Under the pieces are notes generated by a model that made no database searches, had not been told where the DNA came from, and saw nothing but the letters and a program-made list of their open reading frames with translations. A stretch of 64,000 bases of DNA from Saccopteryx bilineata (lineage: Eukaryota > Chordata > Mammalia > Chiroptera > Emballonuridae): assembly GCF_036850765.1 (NCBI RefSeq), contig NC_089498.1:77292305-77356304 (forward strand), in the 5' to 3' direction. A program made the translations under genes and the position numbers. How positions within the stretch are numbered: the stretch's first letter is position 1; every line of letters starts with the position of its first letter. Below are positions 1 to 12,749 of this stretch, one piece after another.

Positions 1-754
1 AAAATGCCCTCAAGGAACTTATTAAGTCTGAGTTTCAAAGGGCATGTTATTTTGTAAATGCTATTCATAGTTTCACTTTAAGGGGCAAATTAGCAATTTT
101 GAATAAATGAGTACGAAACATACTAAGAAAGTACATTTATATAAATGCATGTATACATATATCTGTGTGTGGCACGTTGCAAAGTAAAGTGAATATTTTA
201 CTCTGATTGCTGTCAAAAAACCTTTAAAGCCAGTTCAACAGTATAATAATTTCCTAAAAAGTATATACAGAAAACAACCTATTTCACTTACCAACTTCTC
301 CAAGCATCTCTCTGCTGTCTGCATCTTTAACTTCTAACAGTTTGTTGCTTAGAGTCAAAAGCCAGAATCTTAGAAATCTCCCAGAAAGACCACTTAAATT
401 AAATGAGCCCATCAAGATTCAGAGGAAAGCCACTTGAAAAAAGAAAACACTATACAGATGGTCTCCGACTTATGGTGATTTGACATGGTTTTTTGCCTTT
501 ACAATGGTACAAAAGCAATAGTTATTCAGTAAAGCCATACTTTGAATTTTTATCTTTTCCTGGTCTATAGATAATCATGTATTATACTCAGGATGTTGGG
601 CGGCAGCAGCAAGTCACAGCTCACAGGCAGCCACACGTTCAGAAGGGTAAACAACCAGTGCTCTACGGTGTAGTCATTTGTGTGATTTTGCCTGACTATA
701 AGCTAGTGTAAGTGTTCTGAGCATATTTAAGGTAGATTAGGTGTACTGAATGCA
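1..754. other. Intronic sequence, no feature recognised
   Basis: AT-rich sequence without a convincing reading frame, SINE head or terminal repeat. I see nothing that can be named here. Confidence 0.5.
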
Positions 755-1356
755 TTTTCTTCTTTTTTTCTTTATTTAAGATTTACTTTTATTTTCTTTA
801 TTTTTATTAAGTTTATTGGGGTGACATAGACTAATAAGTTTCATAGGTTCCAAATGTGCAATTCTGTAATACATCATCTGTATATTGCATTGTGTGTTTA
901 CCACCTAAAATCATATCTCCTTTTGTCATCATATATATATTTGACCCCCTTTACCTTTTGCTACCTCCCTCTACCCTCCAATTCCCCTCTGGTAACCACC
1001 ATACTGTTATCTGTGTCTATGAGTATTTGTCTTGTTTGTTCATTTGTTGATTTCAGTTTTATATTCCAATTGAATGAAATCATATAGTTCTTGATGTTTT
1101 ATATCTGACTTATTTCGTTTAGCATGATATTCTCAAGAGCCATCCATGTTGTTGCAAATGGCAGTATTTCATCTTTTATTATGGCTGAGTAGTGTTTTAG
1201 TGTGTGTGTGTGTATATGATCTTCTTTATCTAATCATCTATTTAAAGACACTTCTGTTGTTTCCATGTCTTGGCCACTATGCATGATGCTAGAATGAACA
1301 TAGGGATACAAATATCTGTATGGGTAAATGTTTTCAATTTTTCAGGGTAGGTACCC
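755..1356 (-). mobile_element. L1 3' end (3' UTR and ORF2 tail), minus strand
   Basis: A T-rich start (the L1 tail read in reverse) is followed by the typical bat L1 3' UTR phrase tttattggggtgacatag. The reverse complement of the ORF2 C-terminal region follows, with recognisable phrases such as gttgttgcaaatggcagtat and tttttcagggtaggtaccc. It breaks off at about 1356 and continues as L1 in the opposite direction, so it is the 3' arm of an inverted insertion. Confidence 0.8.
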
Positions 1357-1612
1357 ACAAGTAAAAGTCCAGGACCAGATGGCTTCATTAATGAATTCTA
1401 CCAAGCATTCAAAGAAGACTTAATGCCTTTCCTTCTCAGACTCTTTAAAAAAATTGAAGAGAAGATAGCACTTACTAACATTTTATGAGGCCACATTACT
1501 CTGATACCAAAATCTAGTAAGGATAACCCCCAAAAAAGAAAACTACAGGTGAATATCTTTGATAAATACAAATGTAAAAATCCTAACAAAATAACATTTT
1601 CAACACTTAAAA
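1357..1612 (+). mobile_element. L1 ORF2 internal fragment, plus strand (inverted 5' arm)
   Basis: Translating forward gives the L1 reverse-transcriptase N-terminal region: a run like [18 protein letters not shown], then LRLFKKIEE and ITLIPKS. This lies upstream of the ORF2 tail in an intact L1 but here faces the opposite way to its neighbour. It has an in-frame stop and is dead. The arrangement is the classic result of twin priming during L1 insertion. Confidence 0.8.
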
Positions 1613-1620
1613 TATTTTCA

Positions 1621-1995
1621 GCCTGATCAGGTGGTGTTGCAGTTGGATAGAGCATCGGCCTAAGACACTGAGGACCCAGGTTCAAAACCCCTAGGTTGCC
1701 AGCTTGAGTGCAGTGTCACCAGCTTGAGCATGGGGTTATAGACATGAGCCCAAGGTTGCTGGCTTGAGCAAAGGGTCAGTGGCTCAGCTGGAGCCCCATA
1801 CCCCACTCCCCTGTCAAGACACGTATGAGAAAGCAATCAATGAACAACTAAAGTGCCGCAACTATGAGTTGATGCTTCTCATCTCTCTCCCTTCCTGTCT
1901 GTCCCTATCTGTTTCTCTCTCTCTCTCTCTCTCCCTCCCTCCCTCCCTCCCCCCCTCCCCATCTCTCTCTCCCTCTCTCACTAAAAAATAAATAA
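1621..1995 (+). mobile_element. tRNA-derived bat SINE, long CCTGA-head type, with (CT)n/(CCCT)n tail
   Basis: The head gcctgatcaggtggtg...tggatagagc is followed by the B-box-like ggttcaaaac and the repeated gcttgagc/ggcttgag body units. The family tail follows: gagaaagcaatcaatgaac, then gatgcttctcatctctctccc, a long CT/CCCT tract and an A-rich end. The direction is set by the head at the left and the tail at the right. Confidence 0.9.
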
Positions 1996-3276
1996 TTCAA
2001 TTACTAATGGTTTTATCTGAACCTAACCCCATCATAAATTGAGAAGCATCTGTATTACATTCTATTGAATACCTTTAATTTTCAAAACCTGAAAACCTTC
2101 TCAAGCCCAAGAAAATTAATGGTATTTTATTTTATCTATTCTCTTTGATGGCCCATGTGCCCAGTCCTGTGATTTTCTTAGCATCCTGTAATACATTTTC
2201 TTTTATGCTTTTACTCTGTATTTCTTCCCCGGATGCTCTTTTAAGGTCTAAAACAGAAATCTTTTTGCTCTAACAAACTTTTCCTGACTAACCCTATCCC
2301 ATTTTTTTTTAACTCTGAATTTTCTCACCATTTTGGAGTATATTTCTCAACTTTTATACACGGTCCTATCATGTACTTGATCATACATACATTATTCAGT
2401 ATTGGAAATAGGCTTTTATGTGTATTTCTTGTATTCTTACTTTTTAATCTCTTCTGTGCTCCCACCCACAAAAGTCAGTGTACTCTTATTTTCTTTAAAT
2501 TAAATGCAATACAATTTTAACTCTCTTTCCTGAAAAATTAAATATAGCATAATTAGGGTACTTTTCTTTACCTCACCAGGGTCCTCATGCAAAGTAAAAC
2601 ATTCAAGGAATTTCTCCTTCTCACCATCTTCTGGCCACATTGGCTCTACTGAGACGCCCTCTGTTGACCTTTAAAGTTCAGTGGCTCTGCTGCTTCCTGG
2701 TACATGAGAATTTTGGCCAAGGCTTATCGCTGCATTAACTTGTATCTGACATCCTGTGTTGGATATTTTCTGTTGGCCCTCCAAATTGACTTTTTACTCT
2801 TTTCCTTCCCTATTCTATGCCCAAAGACCCTAAGAAAATTGCTAAGTATTAATAGCATAAAGAGAAAAAGTATATAGACCTTGTGAAATCCTAAATTGTT
2901 TAAAATCTGGTTTTAGAGCTCTGGGAGCCAGAAGGTTGGGTGAAAGTAAGAGTTCAGAAAGGAGGAGTTAGAGCCTGGAAAATCAAATCACAAGTCTTAA
3001 AATTCAGCCTAGCTACAGTGCTCCAGAAATATTAATGTGTCCTTAACATATACTTAATGAGTTGATAAAACAATGTTGGCATAACTATTTCCAAACAGCT
3101 AAATGAGAGATTTAAAGATTTTAACAGTTTAAGATTGCTGTCTACAATACTGGCAGTTTTTAAATGGTTATATCAAGAATGAAGCATGAATCTTGTTTTA
3201 GCAAGAAGAGCAATGTAATCAGACCTGACTTACAATTCTAATTTTCAAATTAATGACTATGATTAAAATTAAGATG
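1996..3276. other. Intronic sequence, no feature firmly recognised
   Basis: Ordinary intron-like sequence. Parts around 2.2-2.5 kb have the flavour of very old LINE-2-type sequence, but I cannot support an assignment. Confidence 0.4.
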
Positions 3277-3440
3277 GAATAAATATTTTTAATTGAATTT
3301 ATTGGAGTGACACTGGTTAACATAATTATACAGGTTTCTGGAGCCCAATTCTACAGCACATCTCTGTATTCCATATTGTGTGTTCACACCCACATATACA
3401 CAAGTCAAGTCCTCATACGTCACCATTTTTCTCCCCTCAG
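3277..3440 (-). mobile_element. Short L1 3' UTR fragment, minus strand
   Basis: The phrase tttattggagtgacactgg, the ggtttctggagcccaattctac stretch and the ccatattgtgtgttcacaccc stretch match the 3' UTR also found at 800-950 and 29300-29550. It is about 160 bp long and strongly 5'-truncated. Confidence 0.7.
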
Positions 3441-6400
3441 AATAAAAATCTTAGAAGACAGTTAAGTAAAATCCAAATTGGATGTAAAATAAAGGTCAAA
3501 TTGTTATTTTAAGCCATGTGATGCATATTTTCATATGTTTTAAAAATCCTTAAGAACTTGGCATAAAGTTCTTATGCCAAGATTTCATAAAGAAAATACT
3601 TCTGCTGAAGTAATTTCTGCCCTTAAATGACAGGTGCCTCATCTTTTATTGTACTATTAATTAAGAATCTCAACAAGTAAGAAAGTATATAATACAGAAG
3701 ATAAGTTTATAAGCATTTGCCTCCCACCTGAACCATGGAACCATCACTGAGGTGCGTTCACTTTCAGCCGAGTTCTGTGTCCTTCCTCTCCTTCACCTTC
3801 TGGCCTCATGTCTCTATTTTCCCTTCTCTTCATTTTAACCACGATCACTTCTCTCTCAGATGGTTCTTGTTTCTACTTCTGAATACACTTAAATGTCATT
3901 TATAAAATCATAAAGTCTTATTGGATTTATGTTAAAACCTAATAGGATTCAGCAGTAGTTTGAAAATGCAATGTAATTATTAAAAGTGTGTTTTAAAACC
4001 AGTGATGATTCACATTTTTCAGCATCCATACTCTATAATTTGTTTTTCTTGGCAAAAGTTTGTTTTAAGTATCCATGAATGAGGCAAAACGTTTTTAAAT
4101 TTTGGCTTCTAGAGAGAAGGAATGAATCTTTTACTGTCTTCTCATAAGTTACTTTACCTTTTATAGAAAGATATAAGCAGTAAAAAATGACATATTTAAA
4201 TCTACTCACTGATTTTAGGCCAGTCATTCCTTAGTAGAATCTGTGCATTTTTTTTCTTAAGGGGCCCTTTCTAATAGTAGGCTGTCTGTGGTTGTCAGGG
4301 ACCTTCCAAAAGTTTTTTTTTTGTGGCCACTGAATTTTAGAGTAGAAAGACATTAGAAAGTGTTATAAGCTTCTCATTTTTAAGATGAGGAATTGGAGAG
4401 AGTTTGTGTCTTGCCTAAAAGTCACATTAGAGGTATAGTAAAGAACTGGATCCAAGGTTTTTTGATTCCAAGTCCAAGACTTTTTTTATTTTATTTTTTT
4501 ATGGAACATGGAAAGCAAGCTGATTGTTTGTGTAAAGTTCATTATATTTTGTTTCTATCTTGAAACTTATCTGTAGTACTTTGTTCTTAGAATTAAAATA
4601 TTTTGTTTATTACCTGTTTCTGATGTGCTAAGAATCTTCACCTGTCTTTTCTTATATCCAGTCTTCATACTGCTGCTAGATAAATTAATCTTTCTAAAGC
4701 ATAGTCCTAATTATGGCACTTAGCTGCTCAAAAAACCTTACTATCTCTTATCCCCTTAATCTACTACCACAGTCAAATAAATTAAGTCTCCTAATTCATT
4801 ACAGACTAAACCTACCTTTCAAATCTTAACGATTTTTCACTCCTCTGCTTATCCCTTATGATCCAGCCAAATTGGACCAATTAATTCTCAGGACACACTT
4901 CTAATTTTCCACACCTCTCTGTCCTTCTTTATGTACACCTTCACCTAAAATTTTACCCATCTTTCTAGATTTATAACAAATTCCACTTCCACCATAAAGC
5001 CTTTTCTTTCTTTTCTTTTACTTTCAATACAACATACTCTATTCTGACTTTAATTTTTGTTTTTATTTTAATTCTTGCCTTATTTTTGATTAGTCAGAGT
5101 CCAGCAGAGTTTTATATAGCTATAGAAATAAATGGTATCCAATATGTTTATTGGTTGTTAAAATTATTGAAGGAGTTAGAAGGCAGTTATTGCTACTTCC
5201 TTTACTCCTACAATAGATTGTCAAAAATCTGCCCAGGTCATCACAATAAGAGAAGTCTTACAACTACCATGCCTTCCAGCACTCAGTACTAGCTGACTAA
5301 CATTACCACAGTGGTTACATGGAGACTAGCGATATTCATCAACTATTTAACACCTGATCTAAATCTCTTACAGTTACCAAATCTCACAATTTAGGCAATA
5401 CCTACAGAGTATAAAATGTATATCTTTTGCTTTGGTGATACTAATGAGGGTGCATATATTTTTTTACACAATTACACAGAAAATTATTTCATTTTCTGTA
5501 GCAGTGATGTTGTGCCTGATTGCACTCTCAGTAATTTAGGATACACCTGAAAAACTTAGATAGACTTGCGACTATTTGGCATTTTCTCACATGTGCATTT
5601 TATCTCTTTTTTTTCTCCAGCATGTACCAGTGCTTCCTTGAGATTCTTGATTTTCTTTTCCAACCTTTCAAAATAAGAAAAATAGATTACTATCGCCTAT
5701 CAATTAGTAGGGGATAATGTGGAGGTAGCGGAGCAAAAAGAGTAGTTTCTGATAGCTGAAAAATCTCTAACAACAAAACCATTATTAAGTGTTGGTTATC
5801 CAGGTGAAGCTTAATTTAGTAACATTATAATGAGTTGGTTTTTTTTTTTGAAGTAAAGGTGGGGAACATAGTACTCTCCCCCACTGCAATCCACTCCTCA
5901 GTCTAGACTCCTTGCCTTCAGCCCTGCTACCAGTCTCTCTTTGCTGGGATAGGAAGCACATCTCAGGTCCCCACTGTGTCTAAATCATCTCTAATCCACT
6001 CTGGCTAATCAAGAATTGGCTTTATTTGTGAGGTGCAGTACATGGTAATTAGTGATGTAACTTACTCCTTTTACAAAAAGGTTTTCGGGATTGTTACCAT
6101 TGCTGCATTTCAAGAGGGTGCCCTGTGTGAACCATATCACGTCCTTGGAACACTGAACATATAAGATCTATCTGTTGTATATAACCTCTTCTTTTGAAAC
6201 AAGAAAATTTAGCAGTGGATCTTGAGCTATACATGTGGTGGTGCCTATAATGATGAGTGTACTGGCAGTGAAAAAAATGTATATAAATTATAATGGATAT
6301 ATATTATATTATCATTTATTTGCTAGAGGCAAAAAAAGGTTTCATTTTAAAGTAGTGAAAGCACAGCAGTGGGTTGTTGCTGGTTATAAGCACATTTAGA

Positions 6401-7004
6401 CTGTTTCTATCCCACATGCTATAAACTTTCTAATTGTCTTGCATGTCAGCAAAGTACAACAGCAGTGTGTCATAAATTGCTCTTCATTGATAACTTACGA
6501 AGTCCTCAAACTGAGTCAGGATTTACTGTTTACCCTGTTACTTAATCAGTATGTAGGGTGTGGTTTTATGGTTTTTGTTTAGTAATTTTTGTTTGTTTTG
6601 CCATTCTTGCTACTTCTACTACAAATCTTTTGCCATTTACCCTTGTTGTTGTTCTGTAGTCGACTGTTTAATATCCAGTATCTGCCAGTGATATCTGGAC
6701 TGTTTGTATCTTTGAAAATATAATTTTAAAATTCGGAGTAAAATGTTCTTCCAAGTAAACTATTTTCATTATTATTTGTATGATACTTGAAAATGAGACA
6801 AATGCCAAAATTTATTATGGTAACTTCCCAGAACATAAACATTCTCACAGACTATATCACACCAGCAATTAACTAAGTTTTCTACCACAACTTAGATCTC
6901 ATTCTTGAAAATCTCAATACACATAAGTAAAAAGACCTTTTACCTTTTTAAATCAAATTATCTTCACTTAATTAGTTTAATACATTTAAATACACATTTA
7001 TTTA
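3441..7004. other. Intronic sequence with one possible ancient repeat at about 4620-5060
   Basis: Within this stretch, 4620-5060 contains ctgctagataaattaatctttctaaagca, then a stretch about tests in the tagctgctcaaaaaaccttac style typical of an ancient mammalian LINE/SINE family. I could not name it firmly. A MIR-like patch may lie at 4330-4490. The remainder shows nothing recognisable. Confidence 0.35.
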
Positions 7005-7006
7005 TA

Positions 7007-7243
7007 CTGCTCACAAAAATTAGGGGATATTTCAAAATGATATGAAGCTATTAAAAAAGAAGCATTTTATTTTTTTATTAAACAAGAACATCAGAAAAGC
7101 AAATGACAAGTCAAAGAAAGTTGTTTGGTTATGCAAAGGAGATGCAAAACCAACTTTTATTTTATTGGTGAAAATGCACTATACAAAAGGCTAAAAGTAC
7201 TGGAGTATCTGCACATTCCCTGATCTCTAATTTTTGTGAGCAG
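7007..7243. mobile_element. Tc1/mariner-like MITE, 237 bp, TA-flanked
   Basis: The element begins ctgctcacaaaaattagg and ends with its inverted repeat ctaatttttgtgagcag. It is flanked by TA on both sides (7005-7006 and 7244-7245), the target duplication of Tc1/mariner transposons. The interior has no coding capacity. Two 73-bp hairpin relatives lie at 12531 and 16543. Confidence 0.85.
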
Positions 7244-7245
7244 TA

Positions 7246-9708
7246 GTTCATACTATGTGTGAGCACAGTTCTAAATATGATTTAAAATGTAGTTCTCAAG
7301 AAGCTCATAAACTTGGGGAGAAAGTAGACCATGTAAATAACTTATATAACTTATAATGCATTATGTAAAATAGCATAGTAGAGGCATATACAGAGCACTG
7401 AAGTACTCGACTCTAAGCCCAATAATAAATTATGAACCACAAGAAATCAAGTCATTGTTAATCTAATGCAGAGATATCTCTTCTTTGCTTAGTGTGAGTG
7501 CTTTGTCCTTATCATTTGGTAAATCAACAAGAATTTATTATCTTCTGTGCAGAGCAATATGTTAATGTGAAAAAAGTGTTTCTCCACCAAAAATTTATAA
7601 TCTAGTTGTAGGGATAAGCTGTCTATACAGGCAACTATGTTTTCATAATTGTGATAAGAGAAACCTCTACAAATTGAGTAAAACTCTTCTGCAATGCAGA
7701 AAACCACTTCTGAAGGTAGGGAAAGGAGAGACCATGAACAATCAAGAAGTCATCCATTAAGCAGAAGGTGGCTGAACTAACCCTGAAGGGATTGGTAAGA
7801 TTTTGACAAGGGTGGTTGAAGGATATTCTAATTCATTTAGTGACTACCTGTGCAAGGCAGCATGAAGGCAAAAAGCCTAGGGCATATTCAGAGAATAGCA
7901 AATGTTCTAGTTTGAGTGGCATCTGGTACATGTACTGTATAAGGAAATAGAGGACCTTTGAAAGTCAGACTGGGGAACTGGGACTTTTATCAGGAAGCAA
8001 TAGGTAGTATTTTGAGCAAAGGCTAATCAGAGTTGATATTTAGGAAGATAAAGCTAATGGGTGTGGGCAAAGATACATTTAAACTATGACTGATACCAGA
8101 GGCTAGTTAAGAGACTAAAGAAGTAATTGAAGCAAACAGGTTTGACCTAGGTTTGTTTTCGTAGGAATTGAAACAAGGTTATTGAGGTTATAGGCCTTAT
8201 GCTTATAAAATGTACTTGGCAGAACTTGGAAGGTGTCTGATGTAAAAAAAAAAAAAGGTGTCAAGGGGACTCTGGAAGTGAGGCAGAATATCTAAGGATA
8301 ATATCAAAAGGAAGGAATAAAGGAAATTACCCCAAAAAATGTAAAGAGAAAAAAGATTGAAAAGTTGGTAACCGAATTTCTAGAGAAACACTATATTTAG
8401 GGATTTAATAAGTGAGAAGATAAGCAGCAGAAAGGTGATAGAGAATGTGAAAGAAGATATGCAACAAAAAGGGAGGGAAGTTTCTAGGAGAGGGTGGGAA
8501 AATTTGAACTCTGAAACATCAGTAAATTCCCATTGCTCACCTATTAAATTATCTACTGGAGGATCCAAACAAGAGAGCTTGACATACAGGAGTTAGTGAG
8601 AAAAATTGACCAAAAACCTGAAGGAGGGACAATATTAACACAGGAAATGGAGAGAAATCAGCAGTGCAGAGAAATTTGGAGAGATATTGAAATTAAACCT
8701 CTGAAAGAAACGGAAAGTAATACTCATTTTTATATCTTAAAATAATTATTACTAAATTTAACAGTATGCAGAAATCCTTCCCTTGAGAAAAGAGTTCAAG
8801 TCCTATTCAAAAAGGTCAAGAAGTAAGGCCGAGATTGGTAACCAATGAAAGTACAATTTCTGATGTGGATTTAGGTAGACGCTAACTTGTAATACTATGT
8901 ACAGTAAGTCAAAATTGTTGTTAACAAAATCCCAACTGTTAGCCCAATCACTTTCTAATGTTCAGTACAATAAAAATACCAGTACTTTATTACTACTTCT
9001 GTGCTATGTTATCTTCAATTCCCTAGTGTTGTGGATAACCAGACTCGTCTTTTGTCATAGACTACAAAATGCCTAAAAGCAAGCACTAGGATTGGATAAT
9101 GTGTGATCTCTGATTCTAACAAGAGGTTTGAGAGGTAGAAAGATAGACATTTCTTTATTCTAGTTTACATACTAAGATGATTGGCTCCTATTTCATTTTC
9201 ATATACATTATGGGCTTTTCAGAAGTTTTCAGAATCTTTTCAAACTTATCTTTTTCATACAGCAAAGGTAGGTGAATCATTTCAATTTAACATTTATTGA
9301 GTACTTGCTACATGCTCTGTTGGGTGTTTTCTGTTATTTTTCTGTGATTATACTTTTAACAGTCTGACTTGTATATTTGGCTGATTTCTTTTTCATGACC
9401 AATGCAATTTTTCCTTTGATTTTTTTTTGTAGTTTATTGCTTTTTGTTTTGTTTTATTTTTATTAGAAGATCTATGTTGATTGTGACTTCCATAGCTGTC
9501 TTGCTATTTCCTTCCCACTGAGCATTGTGAAAATTTTAAGTTTGTCTATGTTGGACTTGTTTTTAAGATAGCAGCATTAAGTACTCACTGTACATAGTTA
9601 TTGTGAGTCAGCTGACAAGAAGGAAGAAAGTAATATTGGTTATTGGTAATTATTTGGGACCAAAAAGCCAACAGGGTTTTTGCAGTTTAGATTTTTGGGG
9701 GACAGAGA
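7246..9708. other. Intronic sequence, no feature firmly recognised
   Basis: The purine-rich segment at 7.7-8.7 kb (many gaagg/gagg words) resembles the style of an ancient interspersed repeat, but I could not name it. No credible reading frame is present. Confidence 0.35.
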
Positions 9709-10160
9709 TGTGGGGAACTGGCAGTAAGCTGAAGTTTGCCCAACCCCCCAACTCACTTGTTCTATGAAGTTGCAAAAGTGCTGGATTGTTTATACTCATT
9801 TTGCTATGGTGCTGGATTGTTTATACTCATTTTACCTGCCATGTTTCCCGGAAAGACTGGAGGCAAGTTTCTTTTATCCTTTGTTTTGTGAAGTTAAGAT
9901 GTTATGTATGGTGGGGGTTTTCTGCACTTGTTAGAATTCTTGGGTTGCCTTGGAAATGTGATCAGAGATCTCTTTGATTTGCTAATGGCTCACTTTGCCC
10001 TATAAATAGAGCAAGAAGCGGATGTGGAGCGTACTGTGAGTTCTTGCCATCAGCATTGCAGAGCCCTCCTGAGCCCATCCTTTTACTTTAAGCGTATTTT
10101 CTTAATTCCTTGCCGTTCCCACTCAGGACCTGGAATTACTAGCCGTACTGGCTCACAGCA
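9709..10160 (+). mobile_element. Solo LTR of an endogenous retrovirus, plus strand
   Basis: The segment runs from TG at 9709 to CA at 10160. It has a TATA box (tataaata) at 10001-10008 and a downstream region typical of the R/U5 part of an LTR. The size of about 450 bp fits an LTR. No retroviral gene lies on either side, so it is a solo LTR left by recombination. I could not identify a matching target-site duplication, so the exact left boundary is uncertain. The family looks like an ERV2/beta-type LTR, but this is inferred from layout only. Confidence 0.7.
9778..9833 (+). repeat. 25-bp direct repeat separated by 6 bp, inside the LTR
   Basis: The 25-mer starting gtgctggattgtttatactc occurs at 9778-9802 and again, unchanged, at 9809-9833. 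The spacer is gctatg. It sits upstream of the TATA box, in the U3 position, where LTRs often carry tandem enhancer copies. Confidence 0.95.
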
Positions 10161-11199
10161 AATAATGCTAGGGTGTCTTACATATATATCCATAGTCTGA
10201 AATTCTGACCTGGGAGAAATTACTTTTTTTTTTCCACTAGAGGTGGGAGAGTAGTTGCTTCTGTTTTTACTATATTTTGTTATATTGATAAGTGACAATG
10301 TAGACCTATATATCCAGTAATATTTTGGACTGTAAATTTCACTGGGATTTTTAATTCTATTTCCTCTTCTCCCTCAGAAGAACCAGACACTCAAGGACTA
10401 GGGGAGCTTTTGTGATAGGTTCTGAAGTTAGAGTCAGAACAGCTAGAAACTGGTGCTCTGTTTTTTAGCATCTGTTTTACTCTGCCATATCTCATATCTT
10501 ATCACCCTTGTCACTTTGTTCAAAGTAAAGTGTTTTTTAAAAAGCAACAACAGTACCCTGTGTTTGTCCATTTCTGGATTTTACATATTGTTTTTGTTTC
10601 AGTTTTACCTTATTTTTTAAGAGTTAATTTGCAAAACTTAGAGACTGGATTAAGTTAGGGCCATTGGAGTGGCTTGGAGGGTGAGATTTATATGTTAGTG
10701 ATTAGCACACCCTGACAACTTCAGAAGCAGTGTGCATGGAATAGAAAAAATAAAAAGGATATTGTTGTACATGTGAACTGAGGAAGGAGTTATTTAAAAG
10801 GCACTTAAGAATACTGATCTCTCCCCCATCTGATGTCTTCCTTTCCTTTTATTGTCCTGTGTGGCACTGATCAGTAATGCTGTTCTCATTGTTCCACAAA
10901 CATGTATCTAAACTCATAAGAATAGGTTATTTATCTTGTCCTTTACTGTCTTTTTATTAATATAAATGATTTGGTTTTTAGATATTCTTTTTGCCAGTGA
11001 ATGAAGGAACTAAGATCCATCAAATGGTATCATTTTAGTTGAGAATAGCAGGTTGGATGGAGCCTGCTCTCCATAGGTCCCTCAGTTCTTCATTAGTGAC
11101 TCTATAAGAAGAAAAATGCCTGTTTTAAAACTTATAATGTCCTACTATTAGCATAATACAGAAGTTACCATTGTTCTATTAATTTTAAACTTCCTCTGT
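10161..11199. other. Intronic sequence, nothing recognised
   Basis: No repeat family, RNA gene or coding frame could be supported. Confidence 0.45.
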
Positions 11200-11365
11200 A
11201 AAACACCAGTAGTATGATCTCTTTTGAACTCTTTGACACTGCTGTAATAGCATGAAAGCAACATAGACAACATGTAAATGAATGAGCATTGCTGTGTTTC
11301 AGTACAACTTTATTTATAAAACCAGGCAGTGAGTTGAATTTGTCTACCAGCTGCTGACCCTGGGG
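11200..11365 (-). mobile_element. Old hAT-type nonautonomous DNA transposon fragment
   Basis: Phrases such as catgtaaatgaatgagcattgc, ctgtgtttcagtacaacttt and atttataaaaccaggcagtgag match a widespread ancient mammalian hAT (Charlie-group) element read in reverse. The ends are eroded and no duplication is visible. Confidence 0.45.
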
Positions 11366-12024
11366 ATAATATATTGATCATATTGTAATAGAGCTCTCTC
11401 TTGGTGAAAGAAAGGACCAGAAAAAAAAAAAAATGGAAAGATTTTATTAGCTATCTGGCACTTTCTAGTTGATAAGACAAAAGCAAGAAAATGACAATAA
11501 TATAGGATATGTAAAATAAAAGAAGGTTTAGAACTGAATAGTTATTCTTCAGAGGGTTTCAAATATAGATTTCTGATAAAGTAGAATGTTTATGACTTAG
11601 TGTAGCAGCTATAAATAAAGGAACTATGTCCTTTGTACAGTAAGAAATAAAAAGCAGTGTGTGGAAGCTATGATAAATTGTCAATCTTCCTTGTCTTTGG
11701 CCTGATAGATAAGCTTTTTAAACCAATGGAGACTTGTCAAATGTGCCCGGATATTTTTGGATCTATATATACTTTAAGATGGATTCACACTGAATTTCAG
11801 CTGAAAGTAATGAAGAGGGGCCAGATTAATCCTCCTTCACTAAACAATGTAAAACTAGACAGTATATATAAAATGACAGTTTCAGACATTAGACAACAGG
11901 CAGCACAGGTCAGTGATCCCTGAGAGGGTAAGGGAATCCCTACAATTGCCATAGCATTCTGCTTAAATGGGGTTTCTAGTCTGCAGTGCAAGTAGGGCTT
12001 CTTTAAACATAGTGGTCCAACTAA

Positions 12025-12310
12025 ATTGAAAGAAAGTTGGCCCTGAGGACATCCCAGGTTCAATCCCTAATCAGGACACACATGAGAAGTGATCATCTGC
12101 TTCTCTTCCCTCCCTCTCCCCCTTCTCTCCCTCTTCCCTTCTCACAGCTGGTGGCTCAATTGGTTTGAAAGTTGGCCCCAGATAGCTCTCTTGGTCCAAG
12201 TGTCAGCCCCAGATGGGAGTTGCTGGGTGAATCCCAGTTGGTGTTCATGCGAGAGTCTGTCTCTCTATTTCCCCTTCTGTCACTTAAAAGATGAAACAGA
12301 GTTAAGAATT
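12025..12310 (+). mobile_element. Diverged bat SINE, GCCCTGG-head type
   Basis: The B-box-like caggttcaatcc, then cacacatgagaagtgatcatctgcttctc, the CT-rich middle, cacagctggtggctcaattgg, gggtgaatcccagttggtgttcatgcgagagtctg and a short A-rich end follow the order of the other copies of this family. The tRNA head is eroded at the left. Confidence 0.75.
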
Positions 12311-12530
12311 GAAGAAGGCCAAGGTGGCTAGAATTTGCAAGAGAGGGTACCAGAGAAAAGACAGGTGCACAGAGACAGAGCACACACAGATTTCTGTACA
12401 GGGTTCTCTGGACTCTTCAGCTGAATAATGATCAGCACATGTATATGAAGAAACTACTCAAGGCCAAGGTTGAAACCACTGGAAAGAAGCAGGTAGAACA
12501 TTCCCCAAACTCCACAAGGCTAATAATATA

Positions 12531-12603
12531 CTGCTCACAAAAATTAGGGAATATTTTATTGCTTCATATTCATTTTAAAATATCCCCTAATATTTGTGAG
12601 CAG
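12531..12603. mobile_element. 73-bp hairpin MITE, TA-flanked
   Basis: The element is almost entirely two inverted arms, ctgctcacaaaaattaggg and its counterpart ending tatttgtgagcag, around a short centre. TA flanks it at 12529-12530 and 12604-12605. It is a minimal relative of the 237-bp element at 7007. Confidence 0.85.
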
Positions 12604-12749
12604 TATAGTTTATATTCACAATAGCCAGAATGGAAAAACTTCTAATAGAGGGAACATTTTATTTAGTACTCAAAAAGATTGTATCAGTAGGGGTACCAAA
12701 TTAGCTCTACAATAAATGTGGTTCTCATCTCACCCAACAAAGCTTAAAA

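Noticed and set aside
1764..1991. 75-codon frame ending in S/L/P-rich repeats
   Set aside because: The frame is simply the SINE body read through its CT-rich tail.
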